Below, piece after piece: positions 1 through 7,765 of a stretch of 64,000 nucleotides of DNA. The notes below the pieces were generated by a model. It searched no databases. It was not told the DNA's origin and saw only the letters and a list, made by a program, of their open reading frames with translations. This DNA is from Moritella sp. JT01 (GTDB lineage: Bacteria; Pseudomonadota; Gammaproteobacteria; Enterobacterales; Moritellaceae), in NCBI RefSeq assembly GCF_001574435.1, contig NZ_LOCN01000001.1, positions 138,774 to 202,773 on the forward strand, read 5' to 3'. Within the stretch, counting starts at the first letter, position 1. Every line of letters starts with the position of its first letter. Made by a program: the position numbers and the translations under genes.

Positions 1-325
1 TCATATCACAATCAAAATTAACAGCGGCTTGCGTAATTTCCGTTGATGGGTGTCCCTCTAATACCGCAGTATGTAATGGTATGCTTGGCTTAATATCAGT
101 GGTTAATTCATCGAGCTTTTCTTGCGTTATCTTTAGCATGTGTTCGTGAATGTCATTGGGGGTGATTGCAAGTACTTGAAAGCTATCAAAGCCATGGATC
201 TCATTAATCACACTGACTAAATGCAAGGTAGCATCATATTTTAATGCCATTTCTGCCGCATAGCTTATCGCTTTATTCGCTGTATTTGAAAAGTCGGTTG
301 GGCAAAGGATATTGTTAATGGTCAT
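1..325 (-). CDS. Universal stress protein, UspA family (3' part outside window)
   Basis: The reverse strand reads MTINNILCPTDFSNTANKAI and continues open to the window edge, so only about the first 108 residues are seen. The opening hydrophobic strand followed by PTDFS, then an amphipathic helix, is the usual start of a UspA nucleotide-binding fold. The ending seen here (TAVLEGHPSTEI) matches the family strand just before the G-x2-G-x9-G(S/T) ATP loop, which would lie outside the window. The start codon is preceded by AGGAGCC. Usp proteins are cytoplasmic stress proteins; the specific role cannot be told from this fragment. Confidence 0.85.
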   Translation of the reverse strand, partial: MTINNILCPTDFSNTANKAISYAAEMALKYDATLHLVSVINEIHGFDSFQVLAITPNDIHEHMLKITQEKLDELTTDIKPSIPLHTAVLEGHPSTEITQAAVNFDCDM

Positions 326-594
326 GATGAGGCTCCTAGTTAAGATGGGACTAACGAAATAGTCGTGAAATACACTATTAAATATACTCACTTGGGGCTA
401 GTAAACTGTTACTTAGATCATAAAATATAACTTAAATATTTTGCGATGACCATTTCAGTATAGGACAATAATATTTCAGTATAAAACAAGTGCATCTAAG
501 TTTTAAAAAGAGTCACGGACTAAATAATCATGCCTAACGAGGTAAATGTGGGATACGGGAAATGAAAAATGGGAGGGGCAGCTGATGATAATGA

Positions 595-622
595 AAAGAC
601 TAGCGAATCATCACTAGTCTTT
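595..622 (-). terminator. Rho-independent terminator after the beta-lactamase gene
   Basis: AAAGACTAG and CTAGTCTTT pair over a 10-base loop. On the minus strand the stem is followed by TTTT. It lies about 45 bp past the beta-lactamase stop codon. The rest of the 326-668 gap holds no open frame that I can support. Confidence 0.65.
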
Positions 623-668
623 ATAGTAAGGAGGTGACTCTTATGCAGTTAGTGTAAGTGCATTATAG

Positions 669-1538
669 TTAGTTAGTTACTTGCGGAGTTATCTGGTATT
701 TATCAAAAACTTGCTTACTGATATCTGCTACCACTTTATTTAGCTCTAGTAATGTTTTTAATTTTGAGTTCGCGATAAAGATACCGACAAACACCGGCTT
801 ATGATCTTTCTTCCAAACCATGGCCGTTAATGTACGAGAGCCATTTACCCCACCCCCACTGCGATCCGCAATTTTCCAACCTTTGGGTAAAACGGCACGC
901 GCCAAACCATCAGACACCATATTATTAGTCATCCACACTTGAAGTTGAGCTTTACTTTCAGCATCAAGTACATTACCTATTAACAGCTTTCTGATGGTGT
1001 TCATCATCGCAACAGGAGTTGTTGTGTCGTTTTTAGCACCTTTCTTAACATAGTTTACCTTGGGTTCAAAATGGTCAAGACGAGTTTCATTATCACCAAT
1101 AGAACGAAGAAACGCAGTTACTCCTTTCGGTCCATCTATCTGTTCTAATGCTAAATTAGCCGCATAATTATCACTCATTATCATTGCTGCCCCACAAACA
1201 CTTTTAAGTGACATTTGAGCACCAATAAAGTGTTGAGTGATTGGATTCCAATTGATTAACCCTTCTTTACTCACGTTAATTTTTTGGGTTAAGCTCAACA
1301 TATTATGTTGTACGTCGTACAGCACGTTAGCACAGGCTAATGTTTTAAATGTACTCATCATTGGGAATCTTTCTGTTCCATTAAAACTCCACTGAGTATT
1401 ATTTTCGGTATCAATCACTGAAACACCAATTTGTCCCTCTATCTGTTGCTCAATGTGACGCAATGATGCATCAATATTTGCGGCCGAAGCCGTATAAGAA
1501 CACAACAAGAATAGACTATACGCTAAATGTTTTTCCAT
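669..1538 (-). CDS. Class A beta-lactamase, carbenicillinase (CARB/PSE)-like
   Basis: This 289-residue protein has a signal peptide (about residues 1-19, ending ASA) and is probably periplasmic. All class A active-site elements are visible: S62-T-F-K65 (Ser70/Lys73), S122-D-N124 (the SDN loop), E158-P-K-V-N162 (Glu166 and Asn170 of the omega loop) and R226-S-G228 in place of the common KTG. An RSG/RTG triad is typical of the CARB/PSE carbenicillinases, and the flanking stretches (FLRSIGDNETRLDHFEP, KGWKIADRSGGG) follow that group closely. It should open penicillins, carbenicillin included, by a serine acyl-enzyme route. No ampR-like regulator, integron or transposon is adjacent, and base use resembles the neighbours, so it is probably a resident chromosomal gene. 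Confidence 0.93.
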   Translation of the reverse strand: MEKHLAYSLFLLCSYTASAANIDASLRHIEQQIEGQIGVSVIDTENNTQWSFNGTERFPMMSTFKTLACANVLYDVQHNMLSLTQKINVSKEGLINWNPITQHFIGAQMSLKSVCGAAMIMSDNYAANLALEQIDGPKGVTAFLRSIGDNETRLDHFEPKVNYVKKGAKNDTTTPVAMMNTIRKLLIGNVLDAESKAQLQVWMTNNMVSDGLARAVLPKGWKIADRSGGGVNGSRTLTAMVWKKDHKPVFVGIFIANSKLKTLLELNKVVADISKQVFDKYQITPQVTN

Positions 1539-1589
1539 TATTCTTATCCATTAAGGGAGTAGGTGGTTGATTATGCTTAGCTATTGCAC

Positions 1590-2354
1590 TTAGATTTGCA
1601 TGGCTATTTCATCTGTAACGCTATCATGTAAATTGTTTTCTCGACCATCGATAAATTCGATACTCACTTTGCGATCTCGTGGATATTGAATAAGATCTCC
1701 TAGCTCAGAACTGGCTAATTCCGCACCAAAAGAGTGTACTTGGATATTGCTTTCGTTCACCCCTAACGAGATAAGCTGATCATGAACTGCTACTGCTCTT
1801 TGCTGTGCTAAATTAATGTTCAGTTCTTCTTGTCCGCTTGGATCCGCGTGACCTGATAGAACGATGCTTATGGTTGGGTTTTCTATTAAGTAATCTGCTA
1901 TTTGTGTTAACCGTGCTTGATTCGTTATATCAATCACGCTTTGATTGACTGCAAAGAGTAGGTCTAACTGTAATGCATCCAATACTAATTGTTGGTTTAA
2001 CTCGTCTGTTTCTGATATTTGTTGGATCTGTTGGTCCAAAATTAATACATCTTGTTGCAGCTGATTATTCTGCAATTCACTTGCCAATAGATTCTCTGCT
2101 ATCTGCTGGTTTTCTGAAATAAGCTGATCAGATTCAATTGATTTGTCCCAGGTATTATTAATCCAATCTCCGGCGGCAACACCGAGTATTAAGCCAATTG
2201 GACCACCTGCAATGGTGCCGACGATAATGGTTGATGAAAATACACCTGCTTTTTCCCATGTTGTTAGTGGTTCTTGTTCTGCTGCATTTGCTGAGATGCT
2301 CGTGAATGCCATTGACGTAATAAGTAATGTTTTTGCGAAGATAGATTTTTTCAT
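1590..2354 (-). CDS. OmpA-domain protein with glycine-zipper segment (PdsO-like)
   Basis: The 254-residue product has a signal peptide (1-24, ending ANA). A glycine-rich hydrophobic segment follows (about residues 38-65, with GTIAGGPIGLILGVAAG), then a glutamine-rich coiled-coil region (about 75-125). The C-terminal OmpA-like peptidoglycan-binding domain (about 128-235) carries LSGHADPSGQEELNINLAQ-R and the PRDRKVSIEF ending. This suggests an envelope protein that ties the membrane to peptidoglycan. The layout recalls PdsO, the OmpA-like partner of a proteobacterial sortase system, but no sortase, kinase or regulator gene of that system is adjacent, so the name is only a resemblance. Start ATG 2354 has GGAAAC upstream and a good signal peptide. 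Confidence 0.8.
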   Translation of the reverse strand: MKKSIFAKTLLITSMAFTSISANAAEQEPLTTWEKAGVFSSTIIVGTIAGGPIGLILGVAAGDWINNTWDKSIESDQLISENQQIAENLLASELQNNQLQQDVLILDQQIQQISETDELNQQLVLDALQLDLLFAVNQSVIDITNQARLTQIADYLIENPTISIVLSGHADPSGQEELNINLAQQRAVAVHDQLISLGVNESNIQVHSFGAELASSELGDLIQYPRDRKVSIEFIDGRENNLHDSVTDEIAMQI

Positions 2355-2651
2355 GGTCAGTTTCCTTTTGATTAAGACTGCTTAACAAGCTATGACTCTA
2401 TTAAAGCAACCAATAAAGGCTTTTTACTGCCAACAAAATGACAAGTTAGGTATCAATAATGACGAAAAATGACAATGTTCGAAAAGAGCGATACCCAAGT
2501 TACTTAACTATACATGTGCGAGAAGAATTAAATTAACGTCAGTACAAAGTACTATTTTGATATCTGTGTGAGATTAAACACGCATTAACTGTTTTCGATA
2601 TCGCGTTATTTGTTATTTTAATGAAGTTATATTTAAGGGGGCAGGTCATTA

Positions 2652-3722
2652 TTGGATGGTGTTATGGATGGTTATACATTGAAAGTTTTTTTCAGCAGCG
2701 TTATGGCGGGGTTGCTATCTGGTTGTGCTACGTCTGTGGATGATTTATTGCTACATGATAATTTAGCGTTTCGAAATATAAATGAACAATCGTTAGTCAG
2801 TGGCGATAAAAAGCTCGATATCCAATATCTCGGCGTCGGGGGATACTTATTTCAATATGGTGACGATAGCATTATGACTGCACCTTCGTTTACCAATCCG
2901 GGCTTAATTAATGTGTCTTTGCCATTACCTATTGAACCAGACCATGCCCTGATTGATGAATTATTACCTGTAGAGGCAAAGCAAGCCGAATTTATTTTAG
3001 TCGGTCACGCGCACTATGATCATTTGATGGACGTGCCTTATATTATGCAGCAGCATATGCCGACGACAATTGCTGTTGGTTCAACGACGATGACGAATAT
3101 TGTGACAGCTGTTATCGCTGATGAGCGTTTACTTGATATTACGGATTATGCTGCAGAAGGTCAACAACCGGGTCGGTGGATATATAACCGTCATAACACC
3201 ATTCGTTTTATGCCTATAAAATCAGATCATGCACCGCATTTCATGGGTATTAAAGTGATGTCTGGTACCTATGAAGACGCATTAACGGAATTACCCAGTA
3301 CAGCTTATGGTTGGAAGGAGGGGCAAACCTATGCTTATGTCATCGACTTTTTAGATAATCAACAACAACCGATTTATCGTATCCACTATCAAGATGCCGC
3401 AAGTAACTCTCCGGACGGATTAATGCCCGTGATGAATGATACTAAAGCGGTCGATATGACCATTTTATGTGTTGCTGCATTTCATCAAGTTGATGATTAT
3501 CCTGAAGCTATTTTGCAACAGACACAGCCAAACACAATTGTGCTAGGACACTGGGAAGACTTCTTTAATAACAACAGTTTTGATAATCAGAATAAACCGG
3601 TTAAAGGTGTGCGGATGACCAATATCGATGATTTTATTCAGCGGGTTGATGCGGTAAAAAAGGTCGGAGCTAGATCGATATTACCAACCCCTTTTTCTTT
3701 TTTTATCAACCATATTCTTTAA
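2652..3722 (+). CDS. Metallo-beta-lactamase-fold lipoprotein, putative hydrolase
   Basis: The N-terminus is a lipoprotein signal with lipobox LLSGC (Cys25), so the protein is probably membrane-anchored and faces the periplasm. The metal motif H119-A-H-Y-D-H124 follows strand FILVG, and later histidines (SDHAPHF near 195, LGHWEDFF near 315) could complete a two-metal site, as in the UlaG/NAPE-PLD-like branch of the fold. The substrate is unknown. The annotated start is TTG, with AAGGGGGCAGG ending about 6 bases upstream; the ATG at 2664 is in frame and would also leave a full lipoprotein signal. The neighbours are unrelated and the gene appears monocistronic. Confidence 0.75.
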   Translation: MDGVMDGYTLKVFFSSVMAGLLSGCATSVDDLLLHDNLAFRNINEQSLVSGDKKLDIQYLGVGGYLFQYGDDSIMTAPSFTNPGLINVSLPLPIEPDHALIDELLPVEAKQAEFILVGHAHYDHLMDVPYIMQQHMPTTIAVGSTTMTNIVTAVIADERLLDITDYAAEGQQPGRWIYNRHNTIRFMPIKSDHAPHFMGIKVMSGTYEDALTELPSTAYGWKEGQTYAYVIDFLDNQQQPIYRIHYQDAASNSPDGLMPVMNDTKAVDMTILCVAAFHQVDDYPEAILQQTQPNTIVLGHWEDFFNNNSFDNQNKPVKGVRMTNIDDFIQRVDAVKKVGARSILPTPFSFFINHIL

Positions 3723-3760
3723 TAAAAGTATTGGTTATTGGACAACATCGATAGAAGTGC

Positions 3761-3890
3761 TTGTGACAGCTTACACTCCCTTACTCTTCCTTACACTTTA
3801 ATTGAGTTACCTTAAGGTTTCTGCACTTTCCTACGCTTTTTTGCGCAACCTTAAGTTTGCTTACAATACTTTGAGTTTAATTACATTATT
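3761..3890 (+). repeat. Degenerate tandem 10-bp repeat array upstream of the double-HTH gene
   Basis: Split into 10-base blocks, the region reads ttacactccc, ttactcttcc, ttacacttta, then weaker units, ctgcactttc, ctacgctttt, ttgcgcaacc, ttaagtttgc, ttacaatact, ttgagtttaa and ttacattatt. The approximate consensus is TTACACTTTC; the best units match it at 7-9 of 10 positions. The phase holds at 10 bp over about twelve units, so the motif recurs on nearly one face of the helix. The array ends 48 bp before the ATG of the double-HTH regulator. It is not a CRISPR: there are no spacers and the units are too short. Confidence 0.7.
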
Positions 3891-3938
3891 ATCATGTGAA
3901 GTTAGTCTAATCCATATATTTTGGTCATTTATCTCCCC

Positions 3939-4808
3939 ATGAAAAAAAATAATAAAGTACTTCATACTCTGGCTGATCATTTAACAATAGGAGCAAGGAT
4001 TGCATTAAGATGCCGGGATGTGGGCTGTAGTCATTACGACATTGCTAAATGCTGTAATGTGACAGAGCGCACAGTGTATAACTGGTGTAAAAGCAAGAGC
4101 ATACCTGAATTAAGATATATTCCATCCCTTTGTTTTATCCTTCGCTCACAGATCTCTTGGTTGGTTACAGGACGTATAGATAAATACCAATGGGTTGATG
4201 AGTTCCCTATTGGTTTTTTTGATTTTCTTGTTTCTATTCGTACTATCAATATTGAAAACCGTGGCGACGTTCTTCGTAGTGTGTTTGAAATGGCGATGAC
4301 ATTACATTTTAGTATCAATAATAGCGCTCATAAAAAACACAGTTTTAATTGCTTTGTGGGTAAAGAGCCTACGCATAAAGTACATGAATTTAAGTGTTTT
4401 ATGAATAGAGTAACGACAAATAGTCCATTTCATCATGTGGAAGAAGTTAAACATGAGGTGCAAGAAAACCTAACTTTTAGTGGTCGCTTCAATATACGAA
4501 AATCGGAATTAGAGTTATCAAATAAAGGCATCTCATTATTTTGTGGCGTTTCTGAAAAAACAGTCTACAACTGGGGAAAAGGAAAGTCCTTACCAACAAT
4601 TATGCAATTTCCTGCATTATGTTCCATTTTAGATGCTGATATGAGTTGGTTGGTCACAGGCTGCTGTGATCTTCCACAGTGGATAGGTATGACTCCTACG
4701 GAGTTAAAGGTAATGCTGGATAATTTAAATCGCTTACCGAGCCGAACTGTTAATCAAATATATCTATCTGTATCTGTAATTGTTCACGAACTTGATACTA
4801 TAAATTAG
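3939..4808 (+). CDS. Putative transcriptional regulator with two tandem HTH domains
   Basis: I do not recognise a named family for this protein, 289 residues from ATG 3939. An in-frame TTG at 3921 would add six residues but lacks a clear ribosome site. It contains two copies of one helix-turn-helix domain, about residues 15-78 and 178-241. Shared landmarks are V(T/S)E(R/K)TVYNW, followed by K-S and ending SWLVTG (residues 73-78 and 236-241). This looks like a Cro/CI- or phage-repressor-like fold duplicated inside one chain. The linker has two short H-(S/E)-F-(N/K)-C-F motifs (near 134 and 149). One chain could therefore bind two DNA sites, and the 10-bp repeat array just upstream is an obvious candidate target. 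That link is inference. Confidence 0.7.
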   Translation: MKKNNKVLHTLADHLTIGARIALRCRDVGCSHYDIAKCCNVTERTVYNWCKSKSIPELRYIPSLCFILRSQISWLVTGRIDKYQWVDEFPIGFFDFLVSIRTINIENRGDVLRSVFEMAMTLHFSINNSAHKKHSFNCFVGKEPTHKVHEFKCFMNRVTTNSPFHHVEEVKHEVQENLTFSGRFNIRKSELELSNKGISLFCGVSEKTVYNWGKGKSLPTIMQFPALCSILDADMSWLVTGCCDLPQWIGMTPTELKVMLDNLNRLPSRTVNQIYLSVSVIVHELDTIN

Positions 4809-4822
4809 TTATATGATATAAC
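4808..4822. promoter_or_regulatory. 15-bp palindrome just after the double-HTH gene
   Basis: GTTATAT-G-ATATAAC is a perfect inverted repeat starting at the last base of the double-HTH stop codon. No T-run follows, so it is more operator-like than terminator-like. Function is unproven. Confidence 0.3.
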
Positions 4823-4886
4823 CGTTTTGCATAGTCACAGAAATAGTAGCGCAAACACTTTAGGTGTATGTTTATAATAGATTTAT

Positions 4887-4911
4887 TATATGAGCGAATG
4901 TCTCTCATATA
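4887..4911. promoter_or_regulatory. Inverted repeat upstream of the first winged-helix gene
   Basis: TATATGAG and CTCATATA pair perfectly across a 9-base centre. It sits 165 bp before the ATG of the first winged-helix gene, with no T-run after it. It could be an operator, but there is no direct proof. Confidence 0.3.
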
Positions 4912-5075
4912 GGTTATTCGAATGGAATAAGATTTCAATATAAAATGGTAAATGGCGGAAACAGACGCCCGAAATGGCAATTTAAAATTTACTTATCTAA
5001 TTTATAGGGTAATGTCTTTACTAGCTTGTAGCTAACCCTAAAGTAGTTGAATTAAAAGTGGAGGTTGTTCAAATA

Positions 5076-5432
5076 ATGTATATATCAAAGAATGAAGTTA
5101 ATATTGAAAGGAATGAAGTTAATATTGGTTATATTAAAATCAACCTCAACAGTGGGTTGATAAAGCACCAAAAACCAAATTTTAAAATTGAACGGATGGG
5201 GAAAAGAGAGCTAAATGCTTTAAATGTTCTACTTCATAATGAGAACGATGTTGTGAGTAAAATTACCTTGATTGATTCAGTCTGGAAAGATCGTGTTGTA
5301 ACAGAAAGCTCTTTAAATGTTGCAATATTCAACTTGAGGAAACTACTTGATAAATATGACGAAAATAATCACTACAGTTTAGTCAATGTAAGTGGTTATG
5401 GCTATGGTTTATACAGTAATATTCTTAGCTAA
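5076..5432 (+). CDS. Stand-alone winged-helix (OmpR/PhoB C-terminal type) DNA-binding protein
   Basis: The protein is 118 residues from ATG 5076, which has GTGGAGG 11 bases upstream; an in-frame GTG at 5058 lies within that ribosome site and is less likely. Almost the whole chain is a Trans_reg_C winged helix: GKREL (42-46), then VVSKITLIDSVW (59-70), RVVTESSLNVAIFNLRKLL (recognition helix, 73-91) and the wing SGYGYGLYS (106-114). There is no receiver domain and no membrane segment, unlike OmpR or ToxR/CadC. Residues 5-17 hold a doubled NEVNI motif that comes from a 21-bp tandem duplication. It is clearly paralogous to the product of 7415-7765 and stands before an EAL gene on the same strand. 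Confidence 0.8.
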   Translation: MYISKNEVNIERNEVNIGYIKINLNSGLIKHQKPNFKIERMGKRELNALNVLLHNENDVVSKITLIDSVWKDRVVTESSLNVAIFNLRKLLDKYDENNHYSLVNVSGYGYGLYSNILS

Positions 5433-5828
5433 ATATACCGTAATAACTAGATTGATAACTATCATTTTATGGAGGTTATTAATCTGAAGTTATATTATTT
5501 AATAATTAAAAATATTGTTTATTTTAAATAAAAAGTCTGAAATCTAATTAAGTTAGTAATTATTTTATACGTATTTATAAGGAGAAGATTAACTTACGTG
5601 AAATAAATTGTTTTAAAGAATATCGGAGAGCAAGGTAAATGAAATTTGGATAGGTGGAATAACATGTCTGTTTATTATTAAATAATTATAAATTTGTTAA
5701 ATGTCGATTTATTATGATTATGGATAATAAATAAGGTTATAATTAATTTTATTTATTATTGATGTTATATTTTATGATGGTAATGAATCGTATTGATAGC
5801 GCCTACTATATGTATAGAAGAGGTTGTG
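5433..5828. other. AT-rich intergenic region
   Basis: These 396 bp separate the first winged-helix gene from its EAL partner. The stretch is very AT-rich with many stops in all frames. I see no gene, no strong terminator and no convincing promoter box. Its length contrasts with the second pair, whose genes overlap by 29 bp. Confidence 0.5.
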
Positions 5829-6611
5829 ATGAAAATTTATTTTTGTGATGTAAAGGAAGCATACTGCCTGCTATTTAATAATTATATTATTAGAAGTGCT
5901 TTTCAAGCGATTGTAGATGTTGATGGACATATTATTGGGTATGAAGCTTTAGCTCGAATATGTTTAAGAGATAGTGGGTTAGTAGTTCGACCTGATGTGT
6001 TTTTTTCTATCTTGAAAAGTAATGATGAATCACGAGATTTATTATTTTTAATTAATCGTTTACATTTATGCAGTTATCGCTCATCTAAATTTTTTAAAAA
6101 ACATCATAAAATATTTCTCAATTTGACGCCAGATTTTTTTGAACTCTTATCTGATTCCCCTCGAATTATTGTGGAGGTAAATAAGATGCTTAAAGAGTTT
6201 GATATTCCTTTAAGTAATGTCGTCGCTGAAGTAACTGAGAGCAGTGCTGTTTGTGAAGATAAGTTGGCTCGAGGTGTAAAGTTGATATCGGAATATGGTT
6301 ACATTCTAGCACTTGATGATTATGGTGATGAAGCGTCTGATTTTGAACGCTATAAGCTGTGTCACCCTGAAATCGTAAAAATTAGTCGAGATTTCTTTCT
6401 ATCTCATAAGGCAAGTGGCTCTTATATAATCTTTAAAACTCTTATTGATGCATTTAAAGGATATGGCTCAAAAGTGTTAGTTGAGGGGATTGAATTACAA
6501 GATGATTACAAAGTATTGTTATCATTGGGTGTTGATTATTTTCAAGGTTTTTTCTTTCATAAGCCAGAATGTGTTTCCCCCTGTGTTTTGGTAAAGGGAG
6601 CTGTCGCATAA
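5829..6611 (+). CDS. EAL-domain protein, probable cyclic-di-GMP phosphodiesterase
   Basis: The 260-residue protein is essentially a single EAL domain with no sensor part or membrane segment. The catalytic positions expected for c-di-GMP hydrolysis are present: E39 in the EAL signature (YEALAR), N98 (LNLTP), E134 (AEVTES), D163-D164 (LDDYG), K184 (VKISRDF), E219 (VEGIE) and Q239 (FQGF). It may therefore cleave c-di-GMP to pGpG in the cytoplasm. ATG 5829 is chosen over the in-frame TTG at 5793 because AGAAGAGG lies 5 bases before it. Its partner is the winged-helix gene upstream; a second EAL gene faces it 73 bp away. A fimbrial, motility or biofilm target is possible but not shown. Confidence 0.85.
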   Translation: MKIYFCDVKEAYCLLFNNYIIRSAFQAIVDVDGHIIGYEALARICLRDSGLVVRPDVFFSILKSNDESRDLLFLINRLHLCSYRSSKFFKKHHKIFLNLTPDFFELLSDSPRIIVEVNKMLKEFDIPLSNVVAEVTESSAVCEDKLARGVKLISEYGYILALDDYGDEASDFERYKLCHPEIVKISRDFFLSHKASGSYIIFKTLIDAFKGYGSKVLVEGIELQDDYKVLLSLGVDYFQGFFFHKPECVSPCVLVKGAVA

Positions 6612-6684
6612 TGCCTTTCGATTACATTACGTTCAGTTCAGTATTTTTATATGCAAATGCTTCTCAATAATTCTTTTATTCGGA

Positions 6685-7443
6685 TTAGAGTGATAGTGAA
6701 GTAAATTGATGCTCTCGGATGCTTTCTAAGTTAAACGATCTACAATAGAGAAATCCTTGGCAAAGACAATTCAGCTTTGCAACCCGATCATGCTGGTAAT
6801 CAGATTCGATTCCTTCAAAGATCAAATTATTTAACGAATTTTTAGATACTAAATGATATAAAGCTAAAACGATAGAGTGATTATTCATATGTTTATAAAT
6901 AAATGTTCTATCAATTTTAACTCTATCCCAAAGTAATATATGTAATACATCAATAGGTGTTTCTTCAGACATAAAATTATCCAACCATAGCTCATGACCT
7001 TGTGATTTTAGTATACGAATAGATCTCTTTGCACTGTCGGTTATTGTGTTACTTTTAAAGTTACAGATTTCAAATGCAAATCTAACTTTGCTTAAAGAGA
7101 CGACTTCTTTAACAAATACACTGTCAGATAATAAACTGAATGGACAATTTATAGATGCTATAATTCGTTCCGAATTTAATTTGTACTCACTCATATTGAG
7201 TTCTTCAATTTGTATTAAAATTAACTCTTTTACAAAATCACCTGATATAGTTTTAAAAAATTCTTCTGTGTTGATATTTCCCTTAGAATTGTGGTTGAAA
7301 CTGGTTGTTATTTCTAGTGCAAATACCTGCTTGTTTTTGGGATTGACAATTGATTGAGCAAGTAAAGTGAAATCGGCAGCGGAATTGTTATTAATGTTTT
7401 TTATGGTCACAGAGTTATGATTCTGTACTTTTATATAAGACAT
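6685..7443 (-). CDS. Divergent EAL-domain protein, probably altered or inactive
   Basis: This 252-residue protein keeps the EAL fold but has drifted. The signature is F41-A-L-E44-I-T instead of EALxR, N99 is present (SINCPF), E125 is present (FAFEI) and K176 (VKIDRTF), E210 (FEGIES) and Q229 (CQGF) are kept. The metal-binding DD pair reads D155-N156 (LWLDNF), and loss of the second Asp usually reduces or abolishes phosphodiesterase activity. It may act as a c-di-GMP sensor or protein-binding module, as known for degenerate EAL proteins such as YdiV. The start has AGGAGTAGG upstream and overlaps the 3' end of the upstream winged-helix gene by 29 bp, so the two are probably co-translated. Confidence 0.75.
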   Translation of the reverse strand: MSYIKVQNHNSVTIKNINNNSAADFTLLAQSIVNPKNKQVFALEITTSFNHNSKGNINTEEFFKTISGDFVKELILIQIEELNMSEYKLNSERIIASINCPFSLLSDSVFVKEVVSLSKVRFAFEICNFKSNTITDSAKRSIRILKSQGHELWLDNFMSEETPIDVLHILLWDRVKIDRTFIYKHMNNHSIVLALYHLVSKNSLNNLIFEGIESDYQHDRVAKLNCLCQGFLYCRSFNLESIREHQFTSLSL

Positions 7444-7765
7444 AACCTACTCCTGAAAAGTTTTTTATTATAATATCACTGGATACAGATTTTATAAATT
7501 GTCTTAAATTATGAACGGTTACATTTAATGAACTATCGGTCACTATTCGGTTGGACCAGACTGTTTTTACGATTAACTCTTTTTCTATTATATTTGCAGG
7601 GCTTTTAAGTAAAAAATCGAGTAATAATAATTCTCTTTTACCTAGTTTTTTATATGTTGATATATCTAACTTATTACCGACGTTACAATACAAACCTGAA
7701 CGTAAGTTTAGTTCGACATTACCGATCTGCATACACGTTGTAGTCACCGTTTCACAATAGTTCAT
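7415..7765 (-). CDS. Stand-alone winged-helix DNA-binding protein, second copy
   Basis: The chain is 116 residues from ATG 7765, preceded by AAGGATAATT; an ATG 51 bp further upstream is in frame but lacks a ribosome site. The fold matches the 5076-5432 product: LGKREL, then IIEKELIVKTVW, RIVTDSSLNVTVHNLRQ and SGVGYVLY. It too has no receiver and no membrane segment. Its 3' end overlaps the start of the divergent EAL gene by 29 bp, so DNA-binding and EAL proteins are made from one transcript. Known LuxR-EAL proteins such as PdeL join these functions in one chain; here they are split. Target genes are unknown. Confidence 0.8.
   Translation of the reverse strand: MNYCETVTTTCMQIGNVELNLRSGLYCNVGNKLDISTYKKLGKRELLLLDFLLKSPANIIEKELIVKTVWSNRIVTDSSLNVTVHNLRQFIKSVSSDIIIKNFSGVGYVLYKSTES

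Noticed and set aside
1590-2354. OmpA-like protein as part of a PdsO sortase system
   Set aside because: No sortase, sensor kinase, response regulator or substrate gene is nearby, so only the resemblance is noted.
3761-3890. 10-bp repeat array as a CRISPR
   Set aside because: Units are 10 bp, degenerate and directly adjacent; there are no spacers and no cas genes.
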